A DNA stretch of 64,000 nucleotides from Flavipsychrobacter stenotrophus (GTDB lineage Bacteria > Bacteroidota > Bacteroidia > Chitinophagales > Chitinophagaceae): positions 1,079,575 to 1,143,574 of the forward strand of contig NZ_PPSL01000002.1 of NCBI RefSeq assembly GCF_002954265.1, in the 5' to 3' direction. Below are positions 7,564-16,406 of the stretch, in pieces (position 1 is the stretch's first letter; every line of letters starts with the position of its first letter). A program made the position numbers and the translations under genes. The notes under the pieces were generated by a model that was given only the letters and a program-made list of their open reading frames with translations, did not search any database and was not told the origin of the DNA.

Positions 7564-9564
7564 TTATTTTTTGGCAGTAAGCACTACAGACTCCTTGTAT
7601 TGATTTTCGAGGGCTACAATAGCTTTGTTGTTCTCCACAAACATTTTTGGTGAGACCATCATTGTATTGAGCTTGTATTCCTTGGTAAGTATTACGTTCT
7701 TTCCGTCGTTCTTATAAGTGATGCTATAACTCCATTTATCGTCCAGCTTGCCCGATGCATTTTTAGGCAGGTAGCTAACTTTGTAGTTTTTAGGGATCTC
7801 CAATATCACCACTTCCTTCTGGATCTCTTTATAGTCGTGGTACCAGGCGGCCTTACGATCGGCGGTATCAATGTAATCATCTTCGAAAGTGCGCAGGATG
7901 TTCATGTTTACAATCACATCTTTCTTCAGGTGGTGTATGTAGTTGCCAACTGTAAAATTGCCCGACATGGTAATGTCCTTATTGCCGGCTTCTTTTGTCT
8001 TCAGCTTATAATCCTCCAGCAGAAATTTATCTGAACCTCTTGCTGCTATTGATCTTACGATCTTTTCTCTTTCTTCTTTGTCTTTGGTATAAGATAATAA
8101 TGAGTACCCAAGATTCCATGCAGCATAGCCTTCCATTTTCATTTTGAACTGGCCTGCAAGGTCGTTTTCATTGATCGCGGAAATGCGGATGAAAGAACTA
8201 TCGGTAGTTACATTTTTATCGGCATCTACGGTCGGAATGGTGATGATCTTAAACTGATCTCTGTCTATAGCTATCATTGCTTCCTTACCCTGTATGTCAT
8301 TACGATTGGCACCGAATGGCAGGTTGGCATGCGTGCCGTCCATGAACATCCACTCTCCATCCAGGTTCAGCGCGCAGATCATGTGGTTGCTTACATTCGG
8401 TATTGGTGTTTCTTCAAAAGTATATGGCTTTGCTCTTGTACCGATCCATGTAAAGTAGGTCTTCAAGCCCGCCATACGACCCATCTGTACCAACAGGCTA
8501 CTCATGTCTTTACAGTCGCCATACATTTTCTTACAAACAGTATCTGCTTCACGCGGGATCCAGCCACCAAGGCCTATTTCGAAAGCTATGTAGTGCATGT
8601 TTTTTTGTACCCACTCATAAAGGTGCTGCGCTTTCTGGCGATCAGTAATATCACCCATGGTGATCTTGTTCACCAGATTCTTCAGAGTTGTGTCCTGCTT
8701 TACGTTCATGTAACCAACGTATTTGAACTGGCTGCGGTAAAGATCTGCCGGAGTCTCAAGAATAGTAGAATCTTTGGTGAGACCCGGAAGGCGGAAAGAC
8801 GAGATATACGGTACTACATGTGGTATGTAGTATAATACAGATGGTACATTCTCGAAAGATTTGTAACCCGGAATGTTATCGGCAGTGAACCTGTAGATGG
8901 TATTGCCGTTCTTCTCTTCTGTTGTCTGCTTAATGATACCGGTGTTCTCACCTTTCAATACAAATTTCATATTGACATAGTTAGGAACGACAACCTCAAA
9001 CTCTGCATGGAGGATGGGATAGTTGTCTGCCATCAAAAACAATGGCAAGGCGGTGATATCCGGATGGTCCTGAGTTGCGGTAAGGCGGATAACCGACCCT
9101 TTGGTCAACCCTGTAAATGAAGTGATGTAGTAGGATGCATCAGTGATCTCACCGCCGCCGGCACCCTGCCCGAAGGTAAAGTGCTTGGTCTGCTGACGGT
9201 AGTTACCACCCTTTTGAGGCACATAAGCAACGGCGTCAAGACCTGTCAGTTGATCGAAATAGTTTTCCGCTACGTGATCGTAATGGTCGTTGGTCGCAGA
9301 GAGGTCGCCGGTAAGCAAACGCTCATTCTTTATTTTGCTGGTAGCTGTAAGTTCGCCGCCTTCATATTTTATCTCCAGCCTTTCGCTGTAGTTGGTAAAT
9401 ACCGCGTTCTCATTTTTGTACTTAGCCATTACCCGGGTCATTTTGGCCGTGTCGGGCATCTGTGCTTTAGCGGCAACAGAAACGAACAGTAATGCCACGG
9501 GTAGCAGAGCGAAACGCCTGGCGATCGATGGAATATTTTTTACACTTATGCGTGTCATAAACAA
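7564..9564 (-). CDS. DUF3857/transglutaminase-like domain protein
   Basis: A 666-residue exported protein with a signal peptide ending near AAKAQ (start at 9564, or the second ATG six bases later). It has an N-terminal DUF3857 domain, then a transglutaminase core with the full triad: the cysteine in YGDCKDMSSLL, the histidine in SNHMICAL and the aspartate in WMFMDGTH. The C-terminal part is beta-rich. The family may crosslink or cleave peptides in the periplasm, but no substrate is established for this group. It is the first gene of a two-gene operon with the degenerate homologue downstream. Confidence 0.8.
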   Translation of the reverse strand: MFMTRISVKNIPSIARRFALLPVALLFVSVAAKAQMPDTAKMTRVMAKYKNENAVFTNYSERLEIKYEGGELTATSKIKNERLLTGDLSATNDHYDHVAENYFDQLTGLDAVAYVPQKGGNYRQQTKHFTFGQGAGGGEITDASYYITSFTGLTKGSVIRLTATQDHPDITALPLFLMADNYPILHAEFEVVVPNYVNMKFVLKGENTGIIKQTTEEKNGNTIYRFTADNIPGYKSFENVPSVLYYIPHVVPYISSFRLPGLTKDSTILETPADLYRSQFKYVGYMNVKQDTTLKNLVNKITMGDITDRQKAQHLYEWVQKNMHYIAFEIGLGGWIPREADTVCKKMYGDCKDMSSLLVQMGRMAGLKTYFTWIGTRAKPYTFEETPIPNVSNHMICALNLDGEWMFMDGTHANLPFGANRNDIQGKEAMIAIDRDQFKIITIPTVDADKNVTTDSSFIRISAINENDLAGQFKMKMEGYAAWNLGYSLLSYTKDKEEREKIVRSIAARGSDKFLLEDYKLKTKEAGNKDITMSGNFTVGNYIHHLKKDVIVNMNILRTFEDDYIDTADRKAAWYHDYKEIQKEVVILEIPKNYKVSYLPKNASGKLDDKWSYSITYKNDGKNVILTKEYKLNTMMVSPKMFVENNKAIVALENQYKESVVLTAKK

Positions 9565-9751
9565 TCTATTAAAGGGAATAACCGTATAGCCAAAGATCGA
9601 AAAAAATGATGGTCCTATAGCTTACAGCGGAGAAAAATACGACAAATATTTATAGATGCATAATTTTTGCTCTGTTTTGGGTTTTGGGGGTTCACGCAGA
9701 GAGCGCAAAGGTGTGCTGAATTTATGTGACAGGGAAGTCAGACTGCCCCCC

Positions 9752-10807
9752 TCACGCATACTTCTTCCGCCAGATAAAACCATCTAAAACATAATGTGTG
9801 GATTGGGGTAGAGACAGCAGGGGCACGAGAAGTGCCAGAACAAAATCGCTGCTGATGTGGGGCAGAAATCGGAACAAACCGAAAACCGATTTGTGGTCCT
9901 GCCAGATAAAGCCATCCCACAGGCCTTCTTCAAGGTATGCGAGTAATATCAATGACCCCACAAAAACTGCCAGACCATACCCTTTTACCTTAATGCCCTG
10001 CGCAGCCGGTGTTTTTTTCTTTTCCGTTCTATTCATTTCGGACCAGATCAAGGCCATATAGGGAATGCCATGCGCAACTACATTGAGCAATGTAAAGGCC
10101 ATATCACCATTAAAATATATGATGCCGAAATACCATGACAGGTACGTCCCGATGATGACACCATTCTTTGGTATGTTTATTTTTTCGTCTCTTAATAATA
10201 ATATTCCCTCCTTAACAATATATGCACACGCTATCATTAAATATATCACCCCGCTGAACTCCTTAATAAGAGATGAGTTGCCGATAATAAAATCGCCATC
10301 TATAAACCAATTAAAATTGCGGCCGGGGGTGCAATGCCAGTATATAAGCGGGTAAATGGTAGCGCTATAAATGGCCAGGCCATCTATAATTTTTTCCCAA
10401 TCTGGCTGATCATCTCTGCGTGCATACAACCGCATAAATCCATATTGCTGCCTGATGAAATGGAAAACCGCCAGATAAGCCAATACACTCCAAAACAACG
10501 ACCCGCTCCATATATGCAGTGCAACACCTGCTATATAACATACTATTGGTATGAAAATAAACAACCGGCTGTGCCGCCGAAGGCGGTCTTTATCGAGATA
10601 GGTATTGTATAGTGTGCTATATACATGTGCTACGTCTACAAATAAAACCAGCATTACCCATACCATTACCGGCATATCGCCGCTGTTTTTAAAATGTGCA
10701 GGAAGTAATGCTACAACCAACAGTGCAAGAAAAGGAGGCAGCAAAATAAATGCCACATCATATAGTGGCTTGTTTATCCATGGCTGCGTATAGCTTGTCT
10801 TACTCAT
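9752..10807 (-). CDS. Polytopic membrane protein in the polyamine-type cluster
   Basis: A 351-residue integral membrane protein with about eight hydrophobic segments. I cannot assign a family. Histidines sit near several membrane ends (FHFIRQQYGFMR, VVAHGIPYMAL, QSTHYVLDGF), which could form a metal or cofactor site as in membrane desaturases or carotenoid oxygenases, but no diagnostic motif is complete. Its start overlaps the end of the FAD oxidoreductase gene by four bases, so it is the last gene of the speD-speE-oxidoreductase operon and may act on the same pathway. Confidence 0.6.
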   Translation of the reverse strand: MSKTSYTQPWINKPLYDVAFILLPPFLALLVVALLPAHFKNSGDMPVMVWVMLVLFVDVAHVYSTLYNTYLDKDRLRRHSRLFIFIPIVCYIAGVALHIWSGSLFWSVLAYLAVFHFIRQQYGFMRLYARRDDQPDWEKIIDGLAIYSATIYPLIYWHCTPGRNFNWFIDGDFIIGNSSLIKEFSGVIYLMIACAYIVKEGILLLRDEKINIPKNGVIIGTYLSWYFGIIYFNGDMAFTLLNVVAHGIPYMALIWSEMNRTEKKKTPAAQGIKVKGYGLAVFVGSLILLAYLEEGLWDGFIWQDHKSVFGLFRFLPHISSDFVLALLVPLLSLPQSTHYVLDGFIWRKKYA

Positions 10808-12447
10808 ACATTGGCTATTACTTGTTTGGCGGCTTTGATACCCTGGTAGAATGCCTCTTCAAATATGGAGATACCGCTGAGGTCGGAATGAGCAAAGAAG
10901 ATCTTGTTACTAATTGGCTGTGCAGCTAAGGTGCGTGCCCTGCCCCAAATAAAGCCTGGTGAAGGTGCTATCATGCCATGGCCCCACACCCATATGTCTG
11001 CAGCCTCTATGCGATCTGTGACGCCGGGATGTGCATATTCCAATTCGTCTATAAATACTTTAAGCCACTGCTCGTAAGTTTTGTTACGGGCACTTTTTCT
11101 TGCCGAATCGGCCGATTCGTAGGAAAGAGGCAAATAGTGCGAAAGCACGATCTTATTTTTAATACCCAGGTTCTGGTGATTGGCATTTACATAACCAACT
11201 GACGCAGCACCATACACTACATTATCCCAGCATAACGGTGTGCCTTTACCATCGGGCATATTGTTAACTGTGATATTAGCCACTACCCAGGGTGCATATT
11301 TAAACTCGATCCTCGGGTTAAAATCATCTAATATTCTTTCAACCTTCTTTAGCAACCGAAGATTGATAAATTGCGGTGTCGCCATTATTACCTTTTTGGC
11401 ACTTATGGTATAGCTCTCTTTCTTCGCTACATCATAGACCATGACGTTAGTTCGTTCTCCTGCCTCGTCAACCTTACACGCCAGCTGTCCCTTATACATA
11501 CCAGTGTCAGCTACCTGTTTGCGTATCTGCTCCATCAAAAAGCCATTGCCTTCCGGCCAGGTCAATACGCCCGATGAGTTTGTATTTGATGCCCCACCCT
11601 TGCGTGATGCAAAGTAGTGCAGCCCCGCCCATGCTGAGGTGGTTTTCAGTATGCTTCCGTAATCATCTTTGCAGCCATACTCCAGGTACCACAGCAGGTA
11701 TTTGGATGTGTAGCCTTCCCGTTGCAGATAATCGTGGAATGATAGTTGGTCCAATTGCCTGTATTGTGCATCGGCCGACGAAGTATCTACGGGTATGGCA
11801 AATGCATCTTTACCATCACTGCCAACTGCCAACTTATAATCATTGACCGTTTTGAAAAATCTCCTTATCTGTTCTTTCTCTACCACGGGCACGCCCATCT
11901 CTGGCACCAGGCCCTCCTGCCAGTAACCGTTTATCAGCAACCGCTCTTCAGGATCATGCAGTAAGTGATAGTCGTTATAAACAGGCAGGCCTTTATCGTC
12001 ATACCCTGTGATGGTGCCTATCTCCTGTAAGAAATCCAGTATCTCTTTGTTACGCACATCCGGTATTGGCAGGTAATGTGCAGCCCATGGGTAGGCCGAT
12101 GTAGCATTTTTACCGTGAGTGGAATTACCTCCGAAATGGTCGTCCATCTCAATGAGCATAACATTGGTATGCCCTTGTTGCTGCAGCCATCGTTTTGCTG
12201 ACAATCCGGATATGCCACCGCCTATGATCAGTACATCTGTCTCTACCACCCTTACAGGCGCAGGTAGCGCCTCTATATTATGCAGTAAGTGGCCGGTCGA
12301 AAAATTAGCACCCACAATGGCGCCCTTTATATGTGCCAATGGCGGACGAGGGCGGCATGCTGCATACATTCCCGCAAGTAATACAGAAGAACCTGTTATT
12401 ACCTGTTTAAAAAATGTGCGCCTGCTGTTGCCTTCGTTAGTGTGCAT
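10804..12447 (-). CDS. Tat-exported FAD-dependent amine oxidase-like oxidoreductase
   Basis: About 547 residues from the start at 12447. The N-terminus has a twin-arginine motif (SRRTFFK) and a hydrophobic stretch ending at a cysteine (GMYAAC), so export and perhaps lipid anchoring are likely. A Rossmann FAD-binding motif follows (VLIIGGGISGLSAKRWL) with the acidic end of the second strand at IEMDDHFGG. The C-terminus has a typical flavin-containing amine oxidase ending (FFAHSDLSGISIFEEAFYQG). Its place directly after speE, with an 11-base overlap, suggests a polyamine or related amine as substrate; that is inference from context. Confidence 0.75.
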   Translation of the reverse strand: MHTNEGNSRRTFFKQVITGSSVLLAGMYAACRPRPPLAHIKGAIVGANFSTGHLLHNIEALPAPVRVVETDVLIIGGGISGLSAKRWLQQQGHTNVMLIEMDDHFGGNSTHGKNATSAYPWAAHYLPIPDVRNKEILDFLQEIGTITGYDDKGLPVYNDYHLLHDPEERLLINGYWQEGLVPEMGVPVVEKEQIRRFFKTVNDYKLAVGSDGKDAFAIPVDTSSADAQYRQLDQLSFHDYLQREGYTSKYLLWYLEYGCKDDYGSILKTTSAWAGLHYFASRKGGASNTNSSGVLTWPEGNGFLMEQIRKQVADTGMYKGQLACKVDEAGERTNVMVYDVAKKESYTISAKKVIMATPQFINLRLLKKVERILDDFNPRIEFKYAPWVVANITVNNMPDGKGTPLCWDNVVYGAASVGYVNANHQNLGIKNKIVLSHYLPLSYESADSARKSARNKTYEQWLKVFIDELEYAHPGVTDRIEAADIWVWGHGMIAPSPGFIWGRARTLAAQPISNKIFFAHSDLSGISIFEEAFYQGIKAAKQVIANV

Positions 12448-13692
12448 ATGGCCCCCAGTCTTTTTCAAAGTAGTGCACCAATACCTGGTTATTCAGCTTG
12501 TTGATCTCTGTTTCTTCTTCCTGCATATCGGGTGGGAAGAACATCATATCATTAATGGTAGCGGTGTTGATGTAGCGCAATCCGGCAGGCAATTGTCCTT
12601 CATTTTTCCAGCTATAGTTCTTTGTAGCCAGTATATAACCCCACTCACCAAACGATGGCACATATACATGATAGGGTATAGTATGAAAGCCGACTGATGC
12701 AACAGTATGATCTATACACCAGAAAGAACGGCGGCCTATGTAGGGCGATGTAGATTGTACCACCACTACTCCGTTATCTGCCAGCAACCTGTATATCTCT
12801 TTGTAGAACGCATTGGTATATAGCTTACCAACGGAATAGTTTGAAGGATCGGGGAAATCGATGATGATGACATTGTAACTGCCACTATCATTGCGCACGT
12901 AATTGTATGCGTCTGTATTAATGACATTTACTCTTGGCGATAGCAGCGATCGCTTATTGAGTTGCAACAGCATTTCATTCTTCTTAAAGATATTGGTCAT
13001 GCCGGGGTCCAGGTCTACCAACTTTATTGATGTGAGCTGAGGGTACTTCAACAGCTCCCTTACTGCCAGTCCGTCGCCACCGCCGAGCACTAACACTCTG
13101 TGTGCGTTGGGCTGACCCTGCATGGCGGGGTGTATTAACGCTTCGTGATAGCGATATTCATCAGCACTGCTAAACTGCAGGTTGCCATTGAGGAACAATC
13201 TCAACTCCCTGCTGTTTTTAGTGAGCACTATGCGCTGGTACTGCGTAGTCTTGCTGTAGATTACCTTATCCTGAAAGGTCATGCCTTCTGAATAACTCAT
13301 GATCTTTTCGGCGTACACAAAACCGGCTATGAAGCCAAGCGTTGTGAGCATCATTATTACTACAAACCTTGTGCGGTAGTTCTTCGTTTCTTTGAATTTA
13401 TATAGCAACAGAAAAGCCACCAGTATGTTGAGGAAACCGAAAAATAATGATGTGCGGATGAGACCCAGGTAGGGTATTTAGACAACCACGAACCTATCCC
13501 CATGGCAAACAAATAGGTGCCTATGATGGTGGAGAACTGTGTAATGGAATCGCCAAGGAGATAGCTGGCCAATGTGCCTGCTATCAACTCATATATTAAC
13601 CCGCATGTAGCAATAACGAAGACCGATAATAACAGAAGTAATTGCGCTCCTTTATGATTGCCATCGCGTTGCTGCGCTTGTGCTTTACTCAT
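12437..13692 (-). pseudogene. speE: Membrane-type spermidine synthase, internal deletion with frameshift
   Basis: Polyamine aminopropyltransferase with an N-terminal membrane part. Residues from 13692 read normally through the first two membrane segments to MGIGSWLSK. At about 13472-13480 the frame changes: the following bases in the shifted frame read [18 protein letters not shown] and continue into the soluble enzyme with VLVLGGGDG (SAM-type nucleotide site), DLDPG and IIDFPDPSN. In family members known to me more than 100 residues of further membrane helices lie between SWLSK and PYLGLIR, so the junction looks like a deletion whose length is not a multiple of three. The catalytic part alone could start at an internal ATG (13420, MAFLLLYKF), leaving a 327-residue product. 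A read or assembly error is possible. Confidence 0.75.
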
Positions 13693-13713
13693 TTGTATGT
13701 TTGAAGTAACTGG

Positions 13714-13905
13714 TTACTTGTGATAATAAAGTCCGTGGCCACCGCTGTGCCTTGCACCCTGCTGCTGGTTTTCTTTCTCTTTATTTATGTTGTCATCGCC
13801 ATAAATACGCTGTCCATTCATACCCGAATACGAATAAAATCCGCCTGCGGCCAGCATGCACATGAAGTAGTACTTTATCTTGTTCAATCCTTGTAGTATG
13901 CCCAT
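13714..13905 (-). CDS. Small hypothetical protein between DUF4178 and speE
   Basis: A 63-residue protein. The first 27 residues contain a short hydrophobic stretch (YYFMCMLAAGGFYSYSG); the rest is polar with a Gly/His-rich end (ARHSGGHGLYYHK). No family recognised. It overlaps the DUF4178 stop by one base (TAATG arrangement) and ends 22 bases before speE, which supports translation within the operon. Confidence 0.55.
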   Translation of the reverse strand: MGILQGLNKIKYYFMCMLAAGGFYSYSGMNGQRIYGDDNINKEKENQQQGARHSGGHGLYYHK

Positions 13906-15221
13906 TATTCAGTATCGTTATTAGTGTTATAATCAGCGCCTGTAAACCATCTGCTGCCCTCGAATGATAATTTCCTGATGAGCTGTATCAAAGGGTAAGT
14001 GATGATCAACATCAGCATGGTAAAGAAATTGGAGGTCAGAAAAACATTCTGAAACACAGCAATTGAAAATGATGGTGTTGCCCCATTGGTGATCTTTTCA
14101 TTGAACGGGTAAATATTGAGATGGTAGGTTCCGGTAGGTACACCCGAGATAATGGCTTCCTGCCTGTTGTCTCCTTCCGACCAGTTCTCACCACCTTCGT
14201 AGCCATGATAAAACTCTATCGTTTTATCTACTTCAAATACTTTGCCCGTTTTGTCGTTGATCAATTCTATCTGCAACTCCAGCCAGTCATTATCAATATT
14301 TAAACCATCAAGCCTTATGCCCACCGGCACAGGTCCTTCTATTTTGAATGGTGCTGTGATAATTGGCTTGCAGCTGGTCCATGCACCGGTATCTGCAGTG
14401 CAGGTATGAAACTCCTTGTATACTTCCTTCTCTGTGTGGGTACCGCTAAGAAATAAGTGAAACATGATAAAAGCCGCCAACAATATTCCGGTAAATATCA
14501 TCAGTGGTTTAAACCGGGGATAAAAAGTAGCGGGGTTAAACGTGATCGTTCCTCCGCGCGGCGCCAGTTGCTCTTTCTTCAGGTTGGGCAATAACCTCAA
14601 AACATCATTAGGTGATCTGTAAATGGCCTTATACCATTCCGACCTTTCATCGTCATTCTCCCAGATCAATATCATGGGTTTATGTACAAACTCTACTGCA
14701 GTGAGTTGTTCATCATCAAGTATATTCCAGTCAAACTCACCGGTAGCATAAACTATATCGTATTTATAAGACAGATCCTTGCTATAGGTAAGCCTATCGT
14801 GCTTCATCTCGCTGCTGTAAACACGTTCCTTGTCTTTTATCCTTGTTATAAATAACCAATGCCCGTCATACTCAGACATGGTGATGTATTCATTATCGCC
14901 TGCTGAAAAAAACAGGTATTCATTCCAGTAAACAGCAGTATTGGCCTGCTTCTTGAACATGTGCCCCACCAGCTTATACGGCTTGTCATAGAAGGTGGTT
15001 TCCAACCCCATCGGCAGGGTATAGATCTCCTTATTGTCCGGGCTGAATATTCTTCTTATAAATGGTTCACTATCGGGCCATATTTCGAAAAGTGTAGCAC
15101 ACTGCGGGCAGGCAAATACTTTACTCTTTGCAAGATCGTAGTAGGTTATAGCACTTGCACAGGTAGGACATGTTACCGTCTTCTGATGCCACGTGGTCGA
15201 AGTGATATTAGTGTCTGCCAT
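13905..15221 (-). CDS. DUF4178 membrane protein with zinc ribbon
   Basis: A 438-residue protein. It begins with a zinc ribbon (CPTC near residue 18 and CPQC near 38), then a DUF4178 beta-rich domain (YKLVGHMFKKQ... TMSEYDGHWLFITRIKD). A membrane segment lies at about 243-265, followed by an extracytoplasmic beta domain, and a second membrane segment is near the C-terminus (FFTMLMLIITYPLIQLI). DUF4178 genes are often next to speD and speE, as here, with one base between its start and the speD stop. Its function is not known; the context suggests a role with polyamine synthesis or membrane-associated use of the product. Confidence 0.8.
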   Translation of the reverse strand: MADTNITSTTWHQKTVTCPTCASAITYYDLAKSKVFACPQCATLFEIWPDSEPFIRRIFSPDNKEIYTLPMGLETTFYDKPYKLVGHMFKKQANTAVYWNEYLFFSAGDNEYITMSEYDGHWLFITRIKDKERVYSSEMKHDRLTYSKDLSYKYDIVYATGEFDWNILDDEQLTAVEFVHKPMILIWENDDERSEWYKAIYRSPNDVLRLLPNLKKEQLAPRGGTITFNPATFYPRFKPLMIFTGILLAAFIMFHLFLSGTHTEKEVYKEFHTCTADTGAWTSCKPIITAPFKIEGPVPVGIRLDGLNIDNDWLELQIELINDKTGKVFEVDKTIEFYHGYEGGENWSEGDNRQEAIISGVPTGTYHLNIYPFNEKITNGATPSFSIAVFQNVFLTSNFFTMLMLIITYPLIQLIRKLSFEGSRWFTGADYNTNNDTE

Positions 15222-15222
15222 A

Positions 15223-15576
15223 TTACCGGGTTATTTCCTGTTTATCGGTTACCGTTGCCTCAAACATCAATATCACCTGGTCGAAAAAGTGTTTTACTCT
15301 GTCTGCATTATCGCGTTCAAAGCTGGATAGGAATACGTCGAACGTTGCCAACTGATGCTCCGGCCAGGTATGTATAGACACATGCGATTCAGTAAGGCAA
15401 ACAACCGCTGTGTATCCTGAACCGGGAAATGTGTGATACACTTCTCCTACTTTCTGTAAAGACAGCTCGGTAATGATCTTGTCGAATATAATCTTGCAAA
15501 GGGCAGCGTCAGTAAGCTTCTCCTCGCTGCAGTTGAATGTAGAGACGATATGCAACCCGGGTTTATAAATATTCAT
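15223..15576 (-). CDS. speD: S-adenosylmethionine decarboxylase-like proenzyme
   Basis: A 117-residue prokaryotic-type AdoMet decarboxylase proenzyme. It would self-cleave to a pyruvoyl enzyme and supply decarboxylated AdoMet for aminopropyl transfer by SpeE. The self-cleavage motif is present: LTESHVSIHTWPE, with the cut between E63 and S64. The cysteine that acts as proton donor in the family (FTCGE) is replaced: this protein reads DVFLSSF, so serine 84 sits there. It may be slower or a family variant. First gene of the minus-strand operon running to 9752. Confidence 0.88.
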   Translation of the reverse strand: MNIYKPGLHIVSTFNCSEEKLTDAALCKIIFDKIITELSLQKVGEVYHTFPGSGYTAVVCLTESHVSIHTWPEHQLATFDVFLSSFERDNADRVKHFFDQVILMFEATVTDKQEITR

Positions 15577-15728
15577 TGTGGTTGGTAAAGAGTGGTTTTG
15601 TATTGTAAAATTAAATAAAATAGACGTAGGTAGGTATGGCGTAGTGAAAATGCTAATTTACCCTGCTCCAATACCCCGACTCAATTCATGTCAGGGGAAT
15701 TAGCTATCTTTATAGTAATAATAAAATT

Positions 15729-15947
15729 ATGACTCATAGCCTGCTATATAAGGTTACCGATACACAACTTACCATTACAATACCACCGGCATTTAAAAAC
15801 AAGCAGGTGCGAGTGACCATTGATGATAAGCTGGTGGAAAATGATAAAATTGCATTGATGAAACTTGCTGTTAAAGATCCTTTATTTCTTTCTGACATGA
15901 AAGAAGTTAATGATGATTTCGAAGGCGTAGAGCATGAGACACTATGA
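15729..15947 (+). CDS. MazE-like antitoxin
   Basis: A 72-residue protein that pairs with the MazF/PemK-like gene it overlaps by four bases (ATGA). The N-terminal half (YKVTDTQLTITIPPAFKNKQVRVTIDD) looks like the swapped-hairpin DNA-binding fold of antitoxins. The C-terminal half is acidic (DMKEVNDDFEGVEHE) as expected for the toxin-binding tail. The call rests mainly on gene order, size and composition. Confidence 0.6.
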   Translation: MTHSLLYKVTDTQLTITIPPAFKNKQVRVTIDDKLVENDKIALMKLAVKDPLFLSDMKEVNDDFEGVEHETL

Positions 15948-16294
15948 GTTTTAAGCGCTGGAATATCTATAGAGCCAATCTTGACCCTGTAGTAGGCTCT
16001 GAGCAGGGAAAATCAAGACCTGTAATAGTTATCAGCGATGATCACATAAACGACCTGCTGAATGTGGTAAATGTATTGCCCCTTACAACACGTAAAGATG
16101 GCAGAAATATCTACCCCAATGAAGCACTACTTGAAGTAGCGGATGGAGGGCTCCCAAATGACTCAGTAGTTTTGTGCTACCAAATATGAACACTTGATAA
16201 GCGAAGGCTTTCTTTACAACTCGGGGAAATAAAAAGCGAAGAAAAACAAAACGAGATACTAATTGCGCTACGTTTTCAATTAGGCATTCAGTAG
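15944..16294 (+). pseudogene. MazF/PemK-like endoribonuclease toxin with in-frame stop
   Basis: MazF-type mRNA interferase, which would cut mRNA at short motifs when free of antitoxin. The N-terminal part is typical: KRWNIYRANLDPVVGSEQGKSRPVIVIS (RG/K-SRPVVVIS motif) and NVLPLTT. The frame stops at a TGA (16187-16189) after LCYQI. Past it, the same frame stays open and reads TLDKRRLSLQLGEI and on to a stop at 16292-16294. That is the expected C-terminal half (family: QIRTIDKxRL), giving 116 residues in all. A single C-to-T change (CGA to TGA) at the arginine explains it. The toxin is probably inactive unless the stop is read through. Confidence 0.8.
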
Positions 16295-16357
16295 TTCCAT
16301 GTCATAAAAGACTGCCGCTTGCTATTATAATAGCGCGGCACATGTCCGGTTAACTGT

Positions 16358-16392
16358 AACAAAACAGGCACCCGATGGGTGCCTGTTTTGTT
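16358..16392. terminator. Bidirectional terminator
   Basis: A perfect 16-base stem (16358-16373 with 16377-16392) around a GAT loop, AT-rich at its base on both sides, so it can stop the toxin transcript (plus) and the M3 peptidase transcript (minus). Confidence 0.85.
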
Positions 16393-16406
16393 ATATTATA
16401 TGATCA

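Noticed and set aside
6581..7603. Long plus-strand open frame of 340 codons
   Set aside because: It is antisense to the DUF3857 gene, which has a signal peptide, a domain match and a terminator. The antisense product has no recognisable motif.
12437..13420. Complete short speE starting at 13420
   Set aside because: Membrane-type sequence ([13 protein letters not shown]) continues in the same frame upstream of that ATG, and the matching N-terminus lies just beyond in another frame, so it is a fragment of a longer gene.
16358..16392. Hairpin as an attachment or integration site
   Set aside because: It lies between convergent genes with AT-rich flanks on both sides, which is the normal form of a bidirectional terminator.
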